From Cupriavidus basilensis (GTDB lineage Bacteria > Pseudomonadota > Gammaproteobacteria > Burkholderiales > Burkholderiaceae): DNA of 64,000 nucleotides. This document shows, in pieces, positions 52,555 to 61,081 of the stretch. Positions within the stretch are counted from its first letter, which is position 1. Each line of letters begins with the position of its first letter. Location: contig NZ_CP010537.1 of the NCBI RefSeq assembly GCF_000832305.1, positions 310,001-374,000 on the forward strand, written 5' to 3'. Under the pieces are notes generated by a model that was not told the DNA's origin, made no database searches, and saw nothing but the letters and a program-made list of their open reading frames with translations. A program made the position numbers and the translations under genes.

Positions 52555-53024
52555 TTATTCATTGAAATATTTTGAATTATCAGGCGAGGCCGGGGATTCT
52601 GTGCGCCTGGCATTTCGTGCCCACCGTGCCAGGCGCCGATGACGGTGGCGAAACAGCCATTTCACGACGGCTGCCATCGCGCTGCCACCACCGGGCAGCC
52701 AGGCTGGGGGTCCGCGCAAGGAAAAGACGAGCCGGTCGTGCACCTCGCAGCCGCCAGGGGTGTCTCGAACCGTTCGTTCGTGCACCCAGCTGCGCATGCT
52801 CAGCATCCGCGACGTTTCCTTGAAGCGGTAGCCCGGCCCCACCTCCGCCAGCATGATGTCGTCCGCGTCTACGGGAAACATGCCGAGCGCCAGCAGCCAG
52901 CTGCGGCCAAGCCGCTCGCCGAGCGGCAGCTCGCCGATCGCCTTGCCGCGCATGGCGGGCGGCGCCGCCATGCCTGGCTGGCGCTGACCGGCAGGGTGGA
53001 TGCAAGCTCGAACATCAGGGACAT
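52555..53024 (-). pseudogene. Broken SRPBCC-like gene
   Basis: ATG 53024 opens a frame reading MSLMFELASTLPVSASQAW and then loses sense. A second frame continues as GERLGRSWLLALGMFPVDADDIMLAEVGPGYRFKETSRMLSMRSWVHER ... MAAVVKWLFRHRHRRLARW, which has the curved-sheet, C-terminal-helix pattern of SRPBCC (START-like) ligand-binding proteins. The join is at about 52925-52968 and seems to combine a frameshift with loss of some codons. Likely inactive, unless the second half uses an internal start. Confidence 0.6.
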
Positions 53025-53107
53025 GGCGGCTTTCGATTAGTGGGTGAACGTGTTCGCCATGATAGCGAGCCGAGCCATGCGGTCCGCCGCCTTCCCCGCT
53101 TTGCCTG

Positions 53108-53662
53108 TCAGGTCGCCGCCGCGCCGGCCTCGGATGGCACATGCCGGATCACGTTGAAACCCTCGTGCGCCGACGGAGCCACGAAGTAACGCGTGATGGC
53201 ATCGAACTGCGCATCGGTCGTCTCGAACGGATGCGTGCCGCTGGCGTTGCGCGTGCGCAGGCGGGCCTTGCACACGGCGTCAGGCACATCGAGGTAGTGG
53301 AGTTGATGCGCCACGCCCGACTGCTCGAAGATGGCCCTGGCCCAGCTTCGCGTGGCCGGCGTGTTGGCAGGGAAATCAAGCACCACCGACATGCCCGCCA
53401 GCAGCAGCGCGTCGATGTGGCTGGCCATGGCGTCACGCAATCTTGCGGCGCAGCGGGCATAGTCGGCGACTTCCCGGATCTCGCCGGGATACAAGCGTGA
53501 CAGCCAGTCGTCCTCGCTGATCCGCACGGTGGCTGGCCGGGCAGCGAGCTGCCTGGCCAGTGTCGATTTGCCGGAGCCGATCTTGCCGCAGACCATATAG
53601 AGGACCGCGGGCGCTGCTGCTTGTGGTGCTTGTGCTGCTGCTGCGGGGCGGGTTGGCTGCAT
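53108..53662 (-). CDS. AAA-type P-loop kinase
   Basis: 184 aa. Walker A GKIGSGKST (residues 26-34), a DxxD-like SEDDWLSRLYPGE, a VVLDFPANT Walker B-like strand and a lid/Arg region (CKARLRTRNASGTHPFETTD). This is the small-molecule kinase type (AAA_33, zeta-toxin-like/gluconate-kinase-like). ATG 53662 has AAGGAG 8 nt upstream; the N-terminal 20 residues are an Ala/Gln-rich extension. A minus-strand terminator lies just upstream. Substrate unknown. Confidence 0.8.
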   Translation of the reverse strand: MQPTRPAAAAQAPQAAAPAVLYMVCGKIGSGKSTLARQLAARPATVRISEDDWLSRLYPGEIREVADYARCAARLRDAMASHIDALLLAGMSVVLDFPANTPATRSWARAIFEQSGVAHQLHYLDVPDAVCKARLRTRNASGTHPFETTDAQFDAITRYFVAPSAHEGFNVIRHVPSEAGAAAT

Positions 53663-53705
53663 CTTCAGGCTCCTTGGTGTTTGCAGGCCCCAAGGCGGCG
53701 GGCAC

Positions 53706-53730
53706 AAAAAACCCGCCTCGTTGGGCGGGT
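53706..53730 (-). terminator. Rho-independent terminator in the kinase leader
   Basis: Minus-strand hairpin: 7-bp perfect stem (ACCCGCC/GGCGGGT) with a 6-nt loop followed by six U. It ends 43 bp before the kinase start codon, with no minus-strand protein gene upstream of it, so it acts as either the end of a short transcript or an attenuator for the kinase gene. Confidence 0.85.
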
Positions 53731-53756
53731 CGCTGTGTGTGCTCAGTCCACGTGCG

Positions 53757-53813
53757 CTAACCCACCATCCCTGGGATGGTGCGAATAATCGACGGGTTTT
53801 GCGCGCGGGTCAT
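53757..53813 (-). CDS. Possible 18-aa leader peptide ahead of the terminator
   Basis: Short ORF MTRAQNPSIIRTIPGMVG ending 27 nt before the terminator stem. A perfect palindromic hairpin (ACCATCCC-T-GGGATGGT, 53764-53780) lies within its 3' half. No good Shine-Dalgarno precedes it. The layout (short ORF, hairpin, terminator, gene) is that of an attenuator leader, but it could also be a small RNA; weakly supported. Confidence 0.25.
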   Translation of the reverse strand: MTRAQNPSIIRTIPGMVG

Positions 53814-53852
53814 GGCGCAGATGCTAGCGGATTGCCCGCATGCCCGCAATCG

Positions 53853-54883
53853 ATGCGCCGCTTCGCCCTGATCGCTACACCTGTCTTTCTGACGCTCGCC
53901 GCCGACAATGCCTGCGCGCTCGATGCCCCGCAGCTGCTCGCCAAGCTCACGCCAAGCATCTATGCCGTGCGGGCAACGGGCGCCAACAACGCGCCGCTGG
54001 CGTCGGGCTCCGCCGTGGTGGTTGGCCCGGGGCAACTGGTCACGGCTTGCCACGTGCTGGCAGGCGCGCGGGCCTGGACGGCAAGCTGGACCGCATCGAG
54101 CTCACGCTTGATTTGCCGGCGGCCGCCAGCGGTGGCGGCCTGTTCGATGAGACGGGCCGGCTCGTGGGCATCCTGTCGGCACGGCGCGCGCCCGGCGAAA
54201 AGCTCAAGGCGTTGCCCGCAAGCTGGATCGCTCAGATCAAGGAGCGCGGCGCGGCGGCGATGGCCAGCTATCGCTCGTCTGCGCCAGCGGCTGCGGCGCC
54301 TGTGGTGGACGAGGCCGGCGCTGCCCCGGCTGGCGGCGAGTCGCCCCGCGTTGGCGAGGTCTGGCGCTATGAACTGATCGACAAGCTGACGCGCAAGCGG
54401 CGCGATGTGGTCTACCGGGTCGACCGCGTCGAAGGGGAGCGCATCACGTTCAACCAGGGCGCCCGCGTCGAGGCCCTGGACGGCCGCGTCGAGCGGATCA
54501 GCACCCCCAGCGGCGGCGAGTTCGATGGCGCATCGCCGCCGCGCGGCTGGGTGCCGGTAGACGTCAAGCCGGGTGCCCGATGGAAATACAGTTACAAGCA
54601 GGCCGGCACCGACATGCGTATGGAACTCACCGGCGAGGTGACCGGGGAGTCCGCCATCACGGTGCCTGCCGGCAGCTTCGGCGTCTTGCGCCTGGCCTGC
54701 AAGGGCTATGTGGCGCGGCCGTTCTACGGCTTCTCGTATGGCGCACCATCCTCCGTGCCTTACACGGCGGTGGCGTGGTATGCCCCGGAGCTCAGGCGCG
54801 TGGTGCGCTTCGATGCCAGCTACGCGTCCAAGTACGAGCGTCTGGACGAAAGCCTGGTGCTTGCGGAGCACCGCTTCGACTGA
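53853..54883 (+). pseudogene. Internally deleted, frameshifted trypsin-like protease gene
   Basis: Frame 1 from ATG 53853: signal peptide (RRFALIATPVFLTLAADNACA), LDAPQLLAKLTPSIYAVRA, SGSAVVVGPGQLVTACHVLAG with the catalytic His. It then shifts frame at about 54070-54090 into LDLPAAASGGGLFDETGRLVGI, where the serine before GGG is the nucleophile. Only about 30 residues separate His and Ser instead of roughly 130; the catalytic-Asp block is gone. The rest (to 54883) is an intact C-terminal beta-rich domain (VGEVWRYELIDKLTRKRRDVVYRVD ...). Interpreted as a deletion of roughly 300 bp in a serine protease gene. Confidence 0.75.
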
Positions 54884-55024
54884 AGTGCTGAAGTGCTGAA
54901 GTGGCCCCGATCCGGCCTTGATTCCCAGGCGCGCGACGAGATGCCGGGGTGCCGCAAGCGATTTTGGTAGGATGCAGGCCTTTCTTCGTGCCGGAATGTG
55001 ACTCCGCCCCATGCTGCTTGCTTC

Positions 55025-57448
55025 ATGAATCTGGCCCAGATCAAATCCCTGGCCGCCGAGCGGCTTGCCCGCCTGCGGCGCCCCACGCGCCGCGGCGTGG
55101 CCAAGGCAGTGGCCGCCGTGCCGGTGCTGTTCCTGCTCTATGTGCTGGTGCTGATTCCCTTCACCCCGGGCATCAGCGACATCCGCAAGGCCAAGTCCGA
55201 CCAGCCCGCGCAGATCCTGTCGGCCGACGGCAAGCCGCTGGCCGTGTTCAAGTGGGCTAACCGCGAATGGGTCCGCCTGGCCGATATCTCGCCCAACGTG
55301 ACGACCGCGCTGATCGCCACGGAGGATCACCGCTTTTACCAGCACTTCGGCCTGGACTGGCGCCGCATGGGCTCGGCCGCGCTGCATACCTTCTCCGGCG
55401 ACCGGCAAGGTGGCTCCACCATCACGCAGCAGCTGGCCCGCAATCTCTATCCCGACGAGATCGGCCGCGCGCCGACGCTCACGCGCAAGCTCAAGGAAGC
55501 CATCACGGCGCTGAAGATCGAGGCGCTTTACACCAAGGACGAGATTCTCGAGACCTATCTCAACACCGTGCCGTTCCTGTACAACGCCTACGGCATCGAG
55601 ATGGCGGCGCGCACCTACTTCGATAAATCCGCCGACCGGCTCGACGTGCTGGAAAGCGCCACGCTGATCGGCATGCTCAAGGGCAACAGCTACTACAACC
55701 CGGTCATCAATCCCGAGCGCGCCGTGCAGCGGCGCAATACCGTGCTGGCGCAGATGGTCAAGTACCAGAAGCTGGAGCCGGCGAAGTACGAGTTGCTGAA
55801 AAAGCGCCCGCTGCGCATCGACTTCGAGCGGCAGACCGAGCCGCCCGGCCCGGCGCCGCACTTTGCCCAGCAGCTGCGCAAATGGCTGATCACCTGGGCG
55901 GACCGCAACGACTACAACATCTACACCGACGGGCTGGTGGTGCGCACCACCATCGATTCGCGCCTGCAGGCGCTGGCCAACCAGGCGGTGGCGCGCCAGG
56001 GCAACCAGCTGCAAGGGATTGCCGATGCCGCGTGGGCGCCGCGCTCCGGCTGGGCGGCCAACAAAGACCTGGTGCAGGCCTTTGTGCGCGAGACCCCGGC
56101 GTACCGCGCGGCGAGGGAGTCCGGGCAGACACCCGAGGCGGCCATGAAGCAGCTGCTGGCGGACACCGCCTTCATGCAGGCGCTGCGCCAGTCCAAGACC
56201 CGCATCCAGGCAGGCTTCGTCGCGCTGGACCCGCGCACCGGCGAAATCAAGGCATGGGTAGGCAGCCGCGACTTCACCCTGGATGCCTTCGACCACGTCC
56301 AGCAGGCGCAGCGCCAGCCAGGTTCCACGTTCAAGCCGTTCGTCTATGGCGCTGCGTTCGAGCAAGGCGCCAAGCCCGACGACACCTTCGTCGACCAGGC
56401 CGTGGAAATCCCGCTCGCCGGCGGCGAGGTCTGGCGGCCCTCCGACGATGGCCCCCCGAGCGGGCGCGCCATGAGCCTGCGCGATGGCCTGGTGTATTCC
56501 AAGAACACCATCACCGCGCAACTGATGCAGAGCGTTGGCCCGGCCAAGGTGGCCAAGCTGGCGCGCGCCATGGGCGTGCGGCAAAGCCGGCTCGATCCCG
56601 TGCCCTCGCTGGCGCTGGGCACCAGCCCGGTCACCTTGAAGGAAATGGTCAGCGCCTACGGCACCATCGCCAATCAGGGCGCCTACCTGGAGCCGGTGAT
56701 GGTATCGCGCATCGAAGACCGCAAGGGCGAGGTGCTGGAGACGTTCCGTCCCGCGTCACCCGAGCAGGCGCTGCCGGTTGCCACCGTGCAGACCCTGCTC
56801 GACGTGATGCGCGGCGTGATCGATCGCGGCACCGGCGCGAGCATTCGCACGCGCTTCGGCATTCGCGCGGATGTCGCCGGCAAGACCGGCACCACGCAGG
56901 ACAACGCCGATGGCTGGTTCATCCTGATGCATCCGCAACTGGTAGCCGGCGCCTGGGTCGGGTTCAACGACAGCCGGGTGACGCTGCGCAGCGACTACTG
57001 GGGCCAGGGCGCGCACAGCGCGCTGCCGATGGTGGGTGACTTTTTCCAGCGTTCGCTCCGGTCCCGCATGATCGATGCGAACGTCCGCTTCGTGGAGCAG
57101 AAGGAGACCGGCCTCTTTGAAGCCTTGGGCTGGACGATACGCGGCTGGTACCAGCGGTGGTTCGGGTCGGCGGCCAAGCCGGAAGCCCCGCCCGCGCCCA
57201 AGCGGGCCGCTCGCCCGGCGCCGCCGGATACGGCGGCATTGGAGCCGGAAGCCAGCGTGGCGGCATCGGTGGCGTCGGCGCCGCCTGCGTTGCCCGCGTT
57301 GCCGGGCGCGAGCAGCCCGGCCGTTGAGCAAGGCGGCGCCGATGCGGCACCGGCCGGAGCGCCGGCCAGCGCGCCGCCAGCCATGGCGGCGCCATCGTTC
57401 ACGCAAGACGATGCCCGAGCACGGGCCAGCGAAAGCAGCCAGCCTTGA
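55025..57448 (+). CDS. Class A penicillin-binding protein (PBP1a type)
   Basis: 807 aa. One N-terminal transmembrane anchor (about 32-52), then a GT51 transglycosylase domain (TEDHRFYQHFGLDW with Glu100; QGGSTITQQLARNL; KEAITALKIE). A transpeptidase domain follows with SxxK at Ser434 (PGSTFKP), SxN at Ser492 (SKN) and KTG at 620-622. The C-terminus is Pro/Ala-rich and of low complexity. Polymerises and cross-links peptidoglycan. Start ATG 55025 is preferred over the upstream in-frame 54998. Probably an accessory copy, as the usual mrcA neighbourhood (pilM-type genes) is not present. Confidence 0.92.
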   Translation: MNLAQIKSLAAERLARLRRPTRRGVAKAVAAVPVLFLLYVLVLIPFTPGISDIRKAKSDQPAQILSADGKPLAVFKWANREWVRLADISPNVTTALIATEDHRFYQHFGLDWRRMGSAALHTFSGDRQGGSTITQQLARNLYPDEIGRAPTLTRKLKEAITALKIEALYTKDEILETYLNTVPFLYNAYGIEMAARTYFDKSADRLDVLESATLIGMLKGNSYYNPVINPERAVQRRNTVLAQMVKYQKLEPAKYELLKKRPLRIDFERQTEPPGPAPHFAQQLRKWLITWADRNDYNIYTDGLVVRTTIDSRLQALANQAVARQGNQLQGIADAAWAPRSGWAANKDLVQAFVRETPAYRAARESGQTPEAAMKQLLADTAFMQALRQSKTRIQAGFVALDPRTGEIKAWVGSRDFTLDAFDHVQQAQRQPGSTFKPFVYGAAFEQGAKPDDTFVDQAVEIPLAGGEVWRPSDDGPPSGRAMSLRDGLVYSKNTITAQLMQSVGPAKVAKLARAMGVRQSRLDPVPSLALGTSPVTLKEMVSAYGTIANQGAYLEPVMVSRIEDRKGEVLETFRPASPEQALPVATVQTLLDVMRGVIDRGTGASIRTRFGIRADVAGKTGTTQDNADGWFILMHPQLVAGAWVGFNDSRVTLRSDYWGQGAHSALPMVGDFFQRSLRSRMIDANVRFVEQKETGLFEALGWTIRGWYQRWFGSAAKPEAPPAPKRAARPAPPDTAALEPEASVAASVASAPPALPALPGASSPAVEQGGADAAPAGAPASAPPAMAAPSFTQDDARARASESSQP

Positions 57449-57471
57449 AGCCTGGCTTGGCCGGGCCCGGC

Positions 57472-57488
57472 GCGGCGCTGAGCGCCGC
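57472..57488 (+). terminator. Candidate hairpin after the penicillin-binding protein gene
   Basis: GCGGCGC-TGA-GCGCCGC: 7-bp perfect stem with a 3-nt loop, 24 bp after the stop codon. No T-run follows, so a Rho-independent role is doubtful. Confidence 0.4.
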
Positions 57489-57513
57489 AACCCCGGGCTC
57501 CCTTGCGCCAGGT

Positions 57514-57594
57514 TCAGCCTGCCGGCATGCGGAAGGTAAAGCGCGTCCGCGCTGGCGTGGAGGCGACTTCCAGGTTGGCGCCGTTCACGCGCGC
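57514..57594 (-). pseudogene. C-terminal remnant of a sensor histidine kinase
   Basis: One frame reads VNGANLEVASTPARTRFTFRMPAG then stop, the typical end of a histidine-kinase ATPase domain (G-x-L-x-V-x-S-T-P-x-x-G-T-R-F-T-x-R-x-P). A stop codon lies directly upstream and no other kinase sequence is found nearby. Short, but the pattern is specific. Confidence 0.45.
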
Positions 57595-57760
57595 TTACCG
57601 TTGCGGGTCACATCGCTTAACATAGCGGTTTGACTGGCGTATGCCCCCAAAAGCGGCCCGGCCGGCCTTTCGGCGTTGCGTGCGCACAATGCAAGGTGCG
57701 CAATCCGGCGCTAGTATGCGAGCCGTGCGGCAGCTTTCCTGCCGGTGGACCTTTTTCCTG

Positions 57761-58429
57761 ATGAACAAAAATCCAAAGAATTCTCGTGGCGAGCCTCCCG
57801 CTCCGCGTACCTGGGACGCCCGTCTGGCGCGCGCGCTTGTCCGCCCGCTCAAGGACTCCTGGATCACGCCGAACCACTTGACCACCCTGCGGCTCGCGAT
57901 CGGCCTTGCCGGGGTAGCGTGCCTGATGCAAGGCGGTTTCGCGTGGACCAACTACGGCGCGCTCCTGATCGTGGTGTCCAACTTCGTTGACCACACTGAC
58001 GGAGAATTGGCAAGAATTAGCGGTAAATCGAGCAAGATAGGCCATTTTTATGACCTGGCGAGCGATGCGCTGATTACCGTCCTGCTCTTCGTGGGCATGG
58101 GCGCAGCCATTTCCGGGCAGGCCGCGGCAGACACGATGTCGCCCGTCCTGCAAGGCGCGCTCGCGGGCGTGGCGGTGGCGCTGATCTTCTTCCTGCGCAT
58201 GCGGATCGAGTCGCGTGTGGGGAAAAGCGGGACGAAGCAAGCCTCTGCCGGCGGTTTCGAGACCGAAGACGTGCTTTACCTGCTTCCCCTGGTGACGTTG
58301 ACCAGCGGCATCGCGCCGTTCCTGATGGCAGCGTCGATCGGCGCTCCCCTGTTCGCGGCCTGGGTCATCATCGATTACTGGCGTGTGATGCGGCGTCCCC
58401 TGCCAGCCACGGCTTCGACGGAGATCTGA
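57761..58429 (+). CDS. CDP-alcohol phosphatidyltransferase
   Basis: 222-aa membrane enzyme with five to six helices. The complete family signature is present: D77-x2-D80-G81-x2-A84-R85-x8-G94-x3-D98-x3-D102. These enzymes replace CMP on a CDP-activated group with an alcohol. First gene of a run of seven co-directional genes that includes phosphonate biosynthesis and two nucleotidyltransferases; the likely reaction is transfer of CMP-activated 2-aminoethylphosphonate (or its derivative) to a lipid acceptor. ATG 57761 is chosen for the family N-terminus; an upstream ATG 57716 exists. Confidence 0.85.
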   Translation: MNKNPKNSRGEPPAPRTWDARLARALVRPLKDSWITPNHLTTLRLAIGLAGVACLMQGGFAWTNYGALLIVVSNFVDHTDGELARISGKSSKIGHFYDLASDALITVLLFVGMGAAISGQAAADTMSPVLQGALAGVAVALIFFLRMRIESRVGKSGTKQASAGGFETEDVLYLLPLVTLTSGIAPFLMAASIGAPLFAAWVIIDYWRVMRRPLPATASTEI

Positions 58430-58437
58430 GAAACCCG

Positions 58438-59280
58438 ATGAGCGAGCAAGCCAACGACATCACGCTGGACGACCCGTCCCCCGCTTCGGTTCCCTCCCGC
58501 CAAAGGCCGGCTGCGGAACCTGCCGCCGGCGCCATGCTGCCCAACCCCGATGCCTGCGTGGCCGAGCGCACCGCGCGGCTCGACAGCAAGCAGCTGCGCG
58601 CCGATTTCGTGCGCCAGGACGCTTTCCTGCACCTGGAGGATTTCCTGGCGCCTGAAGTCACCGCGCAACTGGTGGCCAGCGCCCGCGCGCTGGTGCCGCA
58701 GATCAACCGCAACTACCTGCCCGGCCACAAGCAGGGCGGCAGCGTCAGCCGGCACACCATCGACGAGCTAGCGCCGTTCATCGCCGAGCTGTACCGGTCG
58801 AAGGCGCTGATCGGCTGGCTGGAGCAGATGTGCGGCGAGAAGCTGCTGGTCTCCCCCGATTCCGATCCCCATGCCTACGCGCTGTATTACTACACGCGCC
58901 AGGGTGACCACATTGGCTGGCACTACGACACCTCTTATTACGACGGCCGCCGCTACACGCTGCTGCTGGGCGTGATCGAGGAATCGTCATGCCGCCTGGA
59001 CTACGAACTGCACACGCGCAACGCGCAAGTGCCCGATGAGCCCGGCTCGGTGCAGACCACGCCCGGCGGGCTGGTGTTCTTCGATGGCGACAAGCTGCGT
59101 CATCGCATCACGCCGGCCGGCGCCAACGAAATGCGCGTGTCGCTGACGTTCGAGTACGTGACCGATCCGGGCATGCGCCCGTGGCTGCGCTTCATCTCCA
59201 ATATGAAGGACGCGGTCGCCTATTTCGGCTTCCGGCAAGTGTTCAAGAGACTGGTACCGGGCCAGAAGCCCCGCTCATGA
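58438..59280 (+). CDS. 2-oxoglutarate/Fe(II)-dependent oxygenase family protein
   Basis: 280 aa. Facial triad visible: His162-x-Asp164 (GWHYDTSYYDG) and His222 (KLRHRITPAGANE), with Arg233 (EMRVSLTFEY) for 2-oxoglutarate. The N-terminal 50 residues are disordered-looking. Starts 8 bp after the phosphatidyltransferase and overlaps the next gene by 4 bp, so it belongs to the phosphonate operon. It could hydroxylate the phosphonate (as PhnY-type enzymes do) or the lipid; which is not determined. Confidence 0.8.
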   Translation: MSEQANDITLDDPSPASVPSRQRPAAEPAAGAMLPNPDACVAERTARLDSKQLRADFVRQDAFLHLEDFLAPEVTAQLVASARALVPQINRNYLPGHKQGGSVSRHTIDELAPFIAELYRSKALIGWLEQMCGEKLLVSPDSDPHAYALYYYTRQGDHIGWHYDTSYYDGRRYTLLLGVIEESSCRLDYELHTRNAQVPDEPGSVQTTPGGLVFFDGDKLRHRITPAGANEMRVSLTFEYVTDPGMRPWLRFISNMKDAVAYFGFRQVFKRLVPGQKPRS

Positions 59281-60284
59281 CCCGTGCTGCCATGCTTTTC
59301 CTGTCAATCGGCGCGGCGCTCTTTGTCGCGCTGCTCGCCTGGCAGGGATTCGGCTCCGTCGCGTCGACGTTCATGTCGGCAGGCTGGGGCCTGGTGCTGG
59401 TCGCCGCGTTCCACCTGCTGCCGCTGGTGCTGGACGCCGGCGCCATCTACGTGTTGTTCGACCGCAGGGCCGGCCACGGCACCCTGCGCGACGCGCTGCT
59501 GGCGCGCTGGGCCGGCGAGTCCGTCAACAGCCTGCTGCCGGCGGGGCAGATCGGCGGCCCGGTCCTGATGGTGCGCTACCTGGCGCAGCGCGGCACGCGC
59601 ATGCGCGACGCCGCCGCGGCCATCACGGTGAGCACCACCATGCAGGCGCTGGCGCAGATGGTGTTCGCCTTTATCGGCCTGGCGCTGTTTGGCCTGTATG
59701 GCGGGCACGATGCGCTTGCCGACCTGCGCACGCCGGCCCTGGTCGTCACCGCCGTGCTTGCGCTATGCATAGCGGGTTTCTACGTGGTGCAAAAGCGCGG
59801 CCTGTTCGGCCGGGTGCTGCGCCTGCTGTCGAAGGTATTCGGCAAGCGCGACTGGTCGGGGTTGACCATGCGCGCCGATGCCGTGGACGCGGCCGTGCAA
59901 GGCATGTACCGCGACCGCCGCAAGGTGGCGTCCACCTTCGCGCTGAGCCTGGTGGGCTGGCTGGTCGGCACGGGCGAGGTCTGGCTGGCCCTGCATTTCC
60001 TCGGGCATCCCGTCAGCTGGCTCGACGCCTTGCTGCTGGAGAGCGTGGGGCAGGCGATCCGTGGCGCGGCGTTTGCCATTCCCGGCTCGCTGGGCGCGCA
60101 GGAAGGCGGCTACCTGCTGCTGGCGCCCATCGTCGGCCTGCCGCCCGAAGCGGCGCTGGCGCTGTCCCTGGCAAAGCGCGCCCGCGAGATCGGGCTCGGC
60201 GCGCCCGGGCTGCTGTATTTACATTTGAGTGAACGAAAATTCCAACGGCGGCGTGCAGCAGGTGTGCAGCAGGCCGCCGATTGA
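59277..60284 (+). CDS. Flippase-like (LPG synthase TM-type) membrane protein
   Basis: 335 aa with about 7-8 transmembrane helices; matches the lysylphosphatidylglycerol-synthase transmembrane (HpnL-like) family: WAGESVNSLLPAGQIGGPVLMVRYL, AAAAITVSTTMQALAQMVF, and FAIPGSLGAQEGGYLLL. Related proteins flip aminoacyl or other modified lipids. Start overlaps the oxygenase stop (ATGA). In this operon a role in moving the phosphonate-modified lipid across the inner membrane is a reasonable inference. Confidence 0.82.
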   Translation: MTRAAMLFLSIGAALFVALLAWQGFGSVASTFMSAGWGLVLVAAFHLLPLVLDAGAIYVLFDRRAGHGTLRDALLARWAGESVNSLLPAGQIGGPVLMVRYLAQRGTRMRDAAAAITVSTTMQALAQMVFAFIGLALFGLYGGHDALADLRTPALVVTAVLALCIAGFYVVQKRGLFGRVLRLLSKVFGKRDWSGLTMRADAVDAAVQGMYRDRRKVASTFALSLVGWLVGTGEVWLALHFLGHPVSWLDALLLESVGQAIRGAAFAIPGSLGAQEGGYLLLAPIVGLPPEAALALSLAKRAREIGLGAPGLLYLHLSERKFQRRRAAGVQQAAD

Positions 60285-60316
60285 TCGATGGCAATTTGCA
60301 TGGGTGCGGAGAACGA

Positions 60317-61081
60317 ATGCGAGCAATCATCCTTGCCGCGGGCCTAGGCCTGCGACTTCAGCAACAACCCGGGGAGCAATTCCCCAAATGCCTGCTGCGT
60401 TTTGAGGGCATCACCCTGCTGGAGCGGCATCTGCGCATGCTCGACGCGGCCGGGGTGGACGAGATCGTGCTGGCGCTGGGCTTCCAGCCGGAACACGTCG
60501 AGGCCGAGCTGGTACGGCTGGGGCGCGACCCCTATCCGGAGATCGTGCTGAACCCGCGTTACGACCTGGGCAGCGTGCTGACCGTGCACACAGTGGCCGA
60601 TGCGCTCACGCGCGGCGGCGACGTGCTGCTGATGGATGCGGACGTGCTCTACGACGAGCGCATCCTCGGCGCGCTGGTGGCGGGCACCACCACCAATCGC
60701 CTCTTGATCGACCGCGATTTCGAAGCCGGCGACGAACCCGTCAAGCTGTGCCTGAAGGACGGCGTGCCGGTGGAGCTGCGCAAGCAGCTCGCGGTTGGTC
60801 TGGAGTACGACACCATTGGCGAGTCGGTCGGTTTCTTCCGCTTTCAGGAGCAAACCGCGCGCCGCATGGCGCAGATCGTCCAGGGCTATGTCGACAGCGG
60901 CCGCTCGAACATGCCGCACGAAGAAGCGGTGCGCGACCTGCTGCTCGAAGGCGGCCACGTATTCGATGTCGCCGATGTGAGCGGCGCACCGTGGATCGAG
61001 ATCGATTTCCCGAACGACGTGGCGCGCGCGCGCGACGAAGTCCTGCCTGAACTTCAGCCGATTGTGGGAGTAGCACAGTGA
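60317..61081 (+). CDS. Nucleotidyltransferase (phosphonate-activating type)
   Basis: 254-aa GT-A fold nucleotidyltransferase: [30 protein letters not shown], metal-binding [12 protein letters not shown], and a [14 protein letters not shown] end. GGAGAA lies 5 nt before ATG 60317. Follows the flippase gene by 32 bp and overlaps aepX by 4 bp. Similar enzymes (PntC group) make CMP-2-aminoethylphosphonate from CTP; a sugar-phosphate or choline-type nucleotidyltransferase is the alternative. Confidence 0.82.
   Translation: MRAIILAAGLGLRLQQQPGEQFPKCLLRFEGITLLERHLRMLDAAGVDEIVLALGFQPEHVEAELVRLGRDPYPEIVLNPRYDLGSVLTVHTVADALTRGGDVLLMDADVLYDERILGALVAGTTTNRLLIDRDFEAGDEPVKLCLKDGVPVELRKQLAVGLEYDTIGESVGFFRFQEQTARRMAQIVQGYVDSGRSNMPHEEAVRDLLLEGGHVFDVADVSGAPWIEIDFPNDVARARDEVLPELQPIVGVAQ

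Larger units (their letters stand above)
57449..57760. other. Intergenic region before the phosphonate operon
   Basis: About 310 bp. It holds a GC-rich hairpin and a fragment of a histidine kinase gene on the minus strand (separate entries). The promoter of the phosphonate operon should be in its right part, where a moderately AT-richer stretch at about 57600-57640 occurs; no clear -35/-10 pair was found. Confidence 0.45.
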
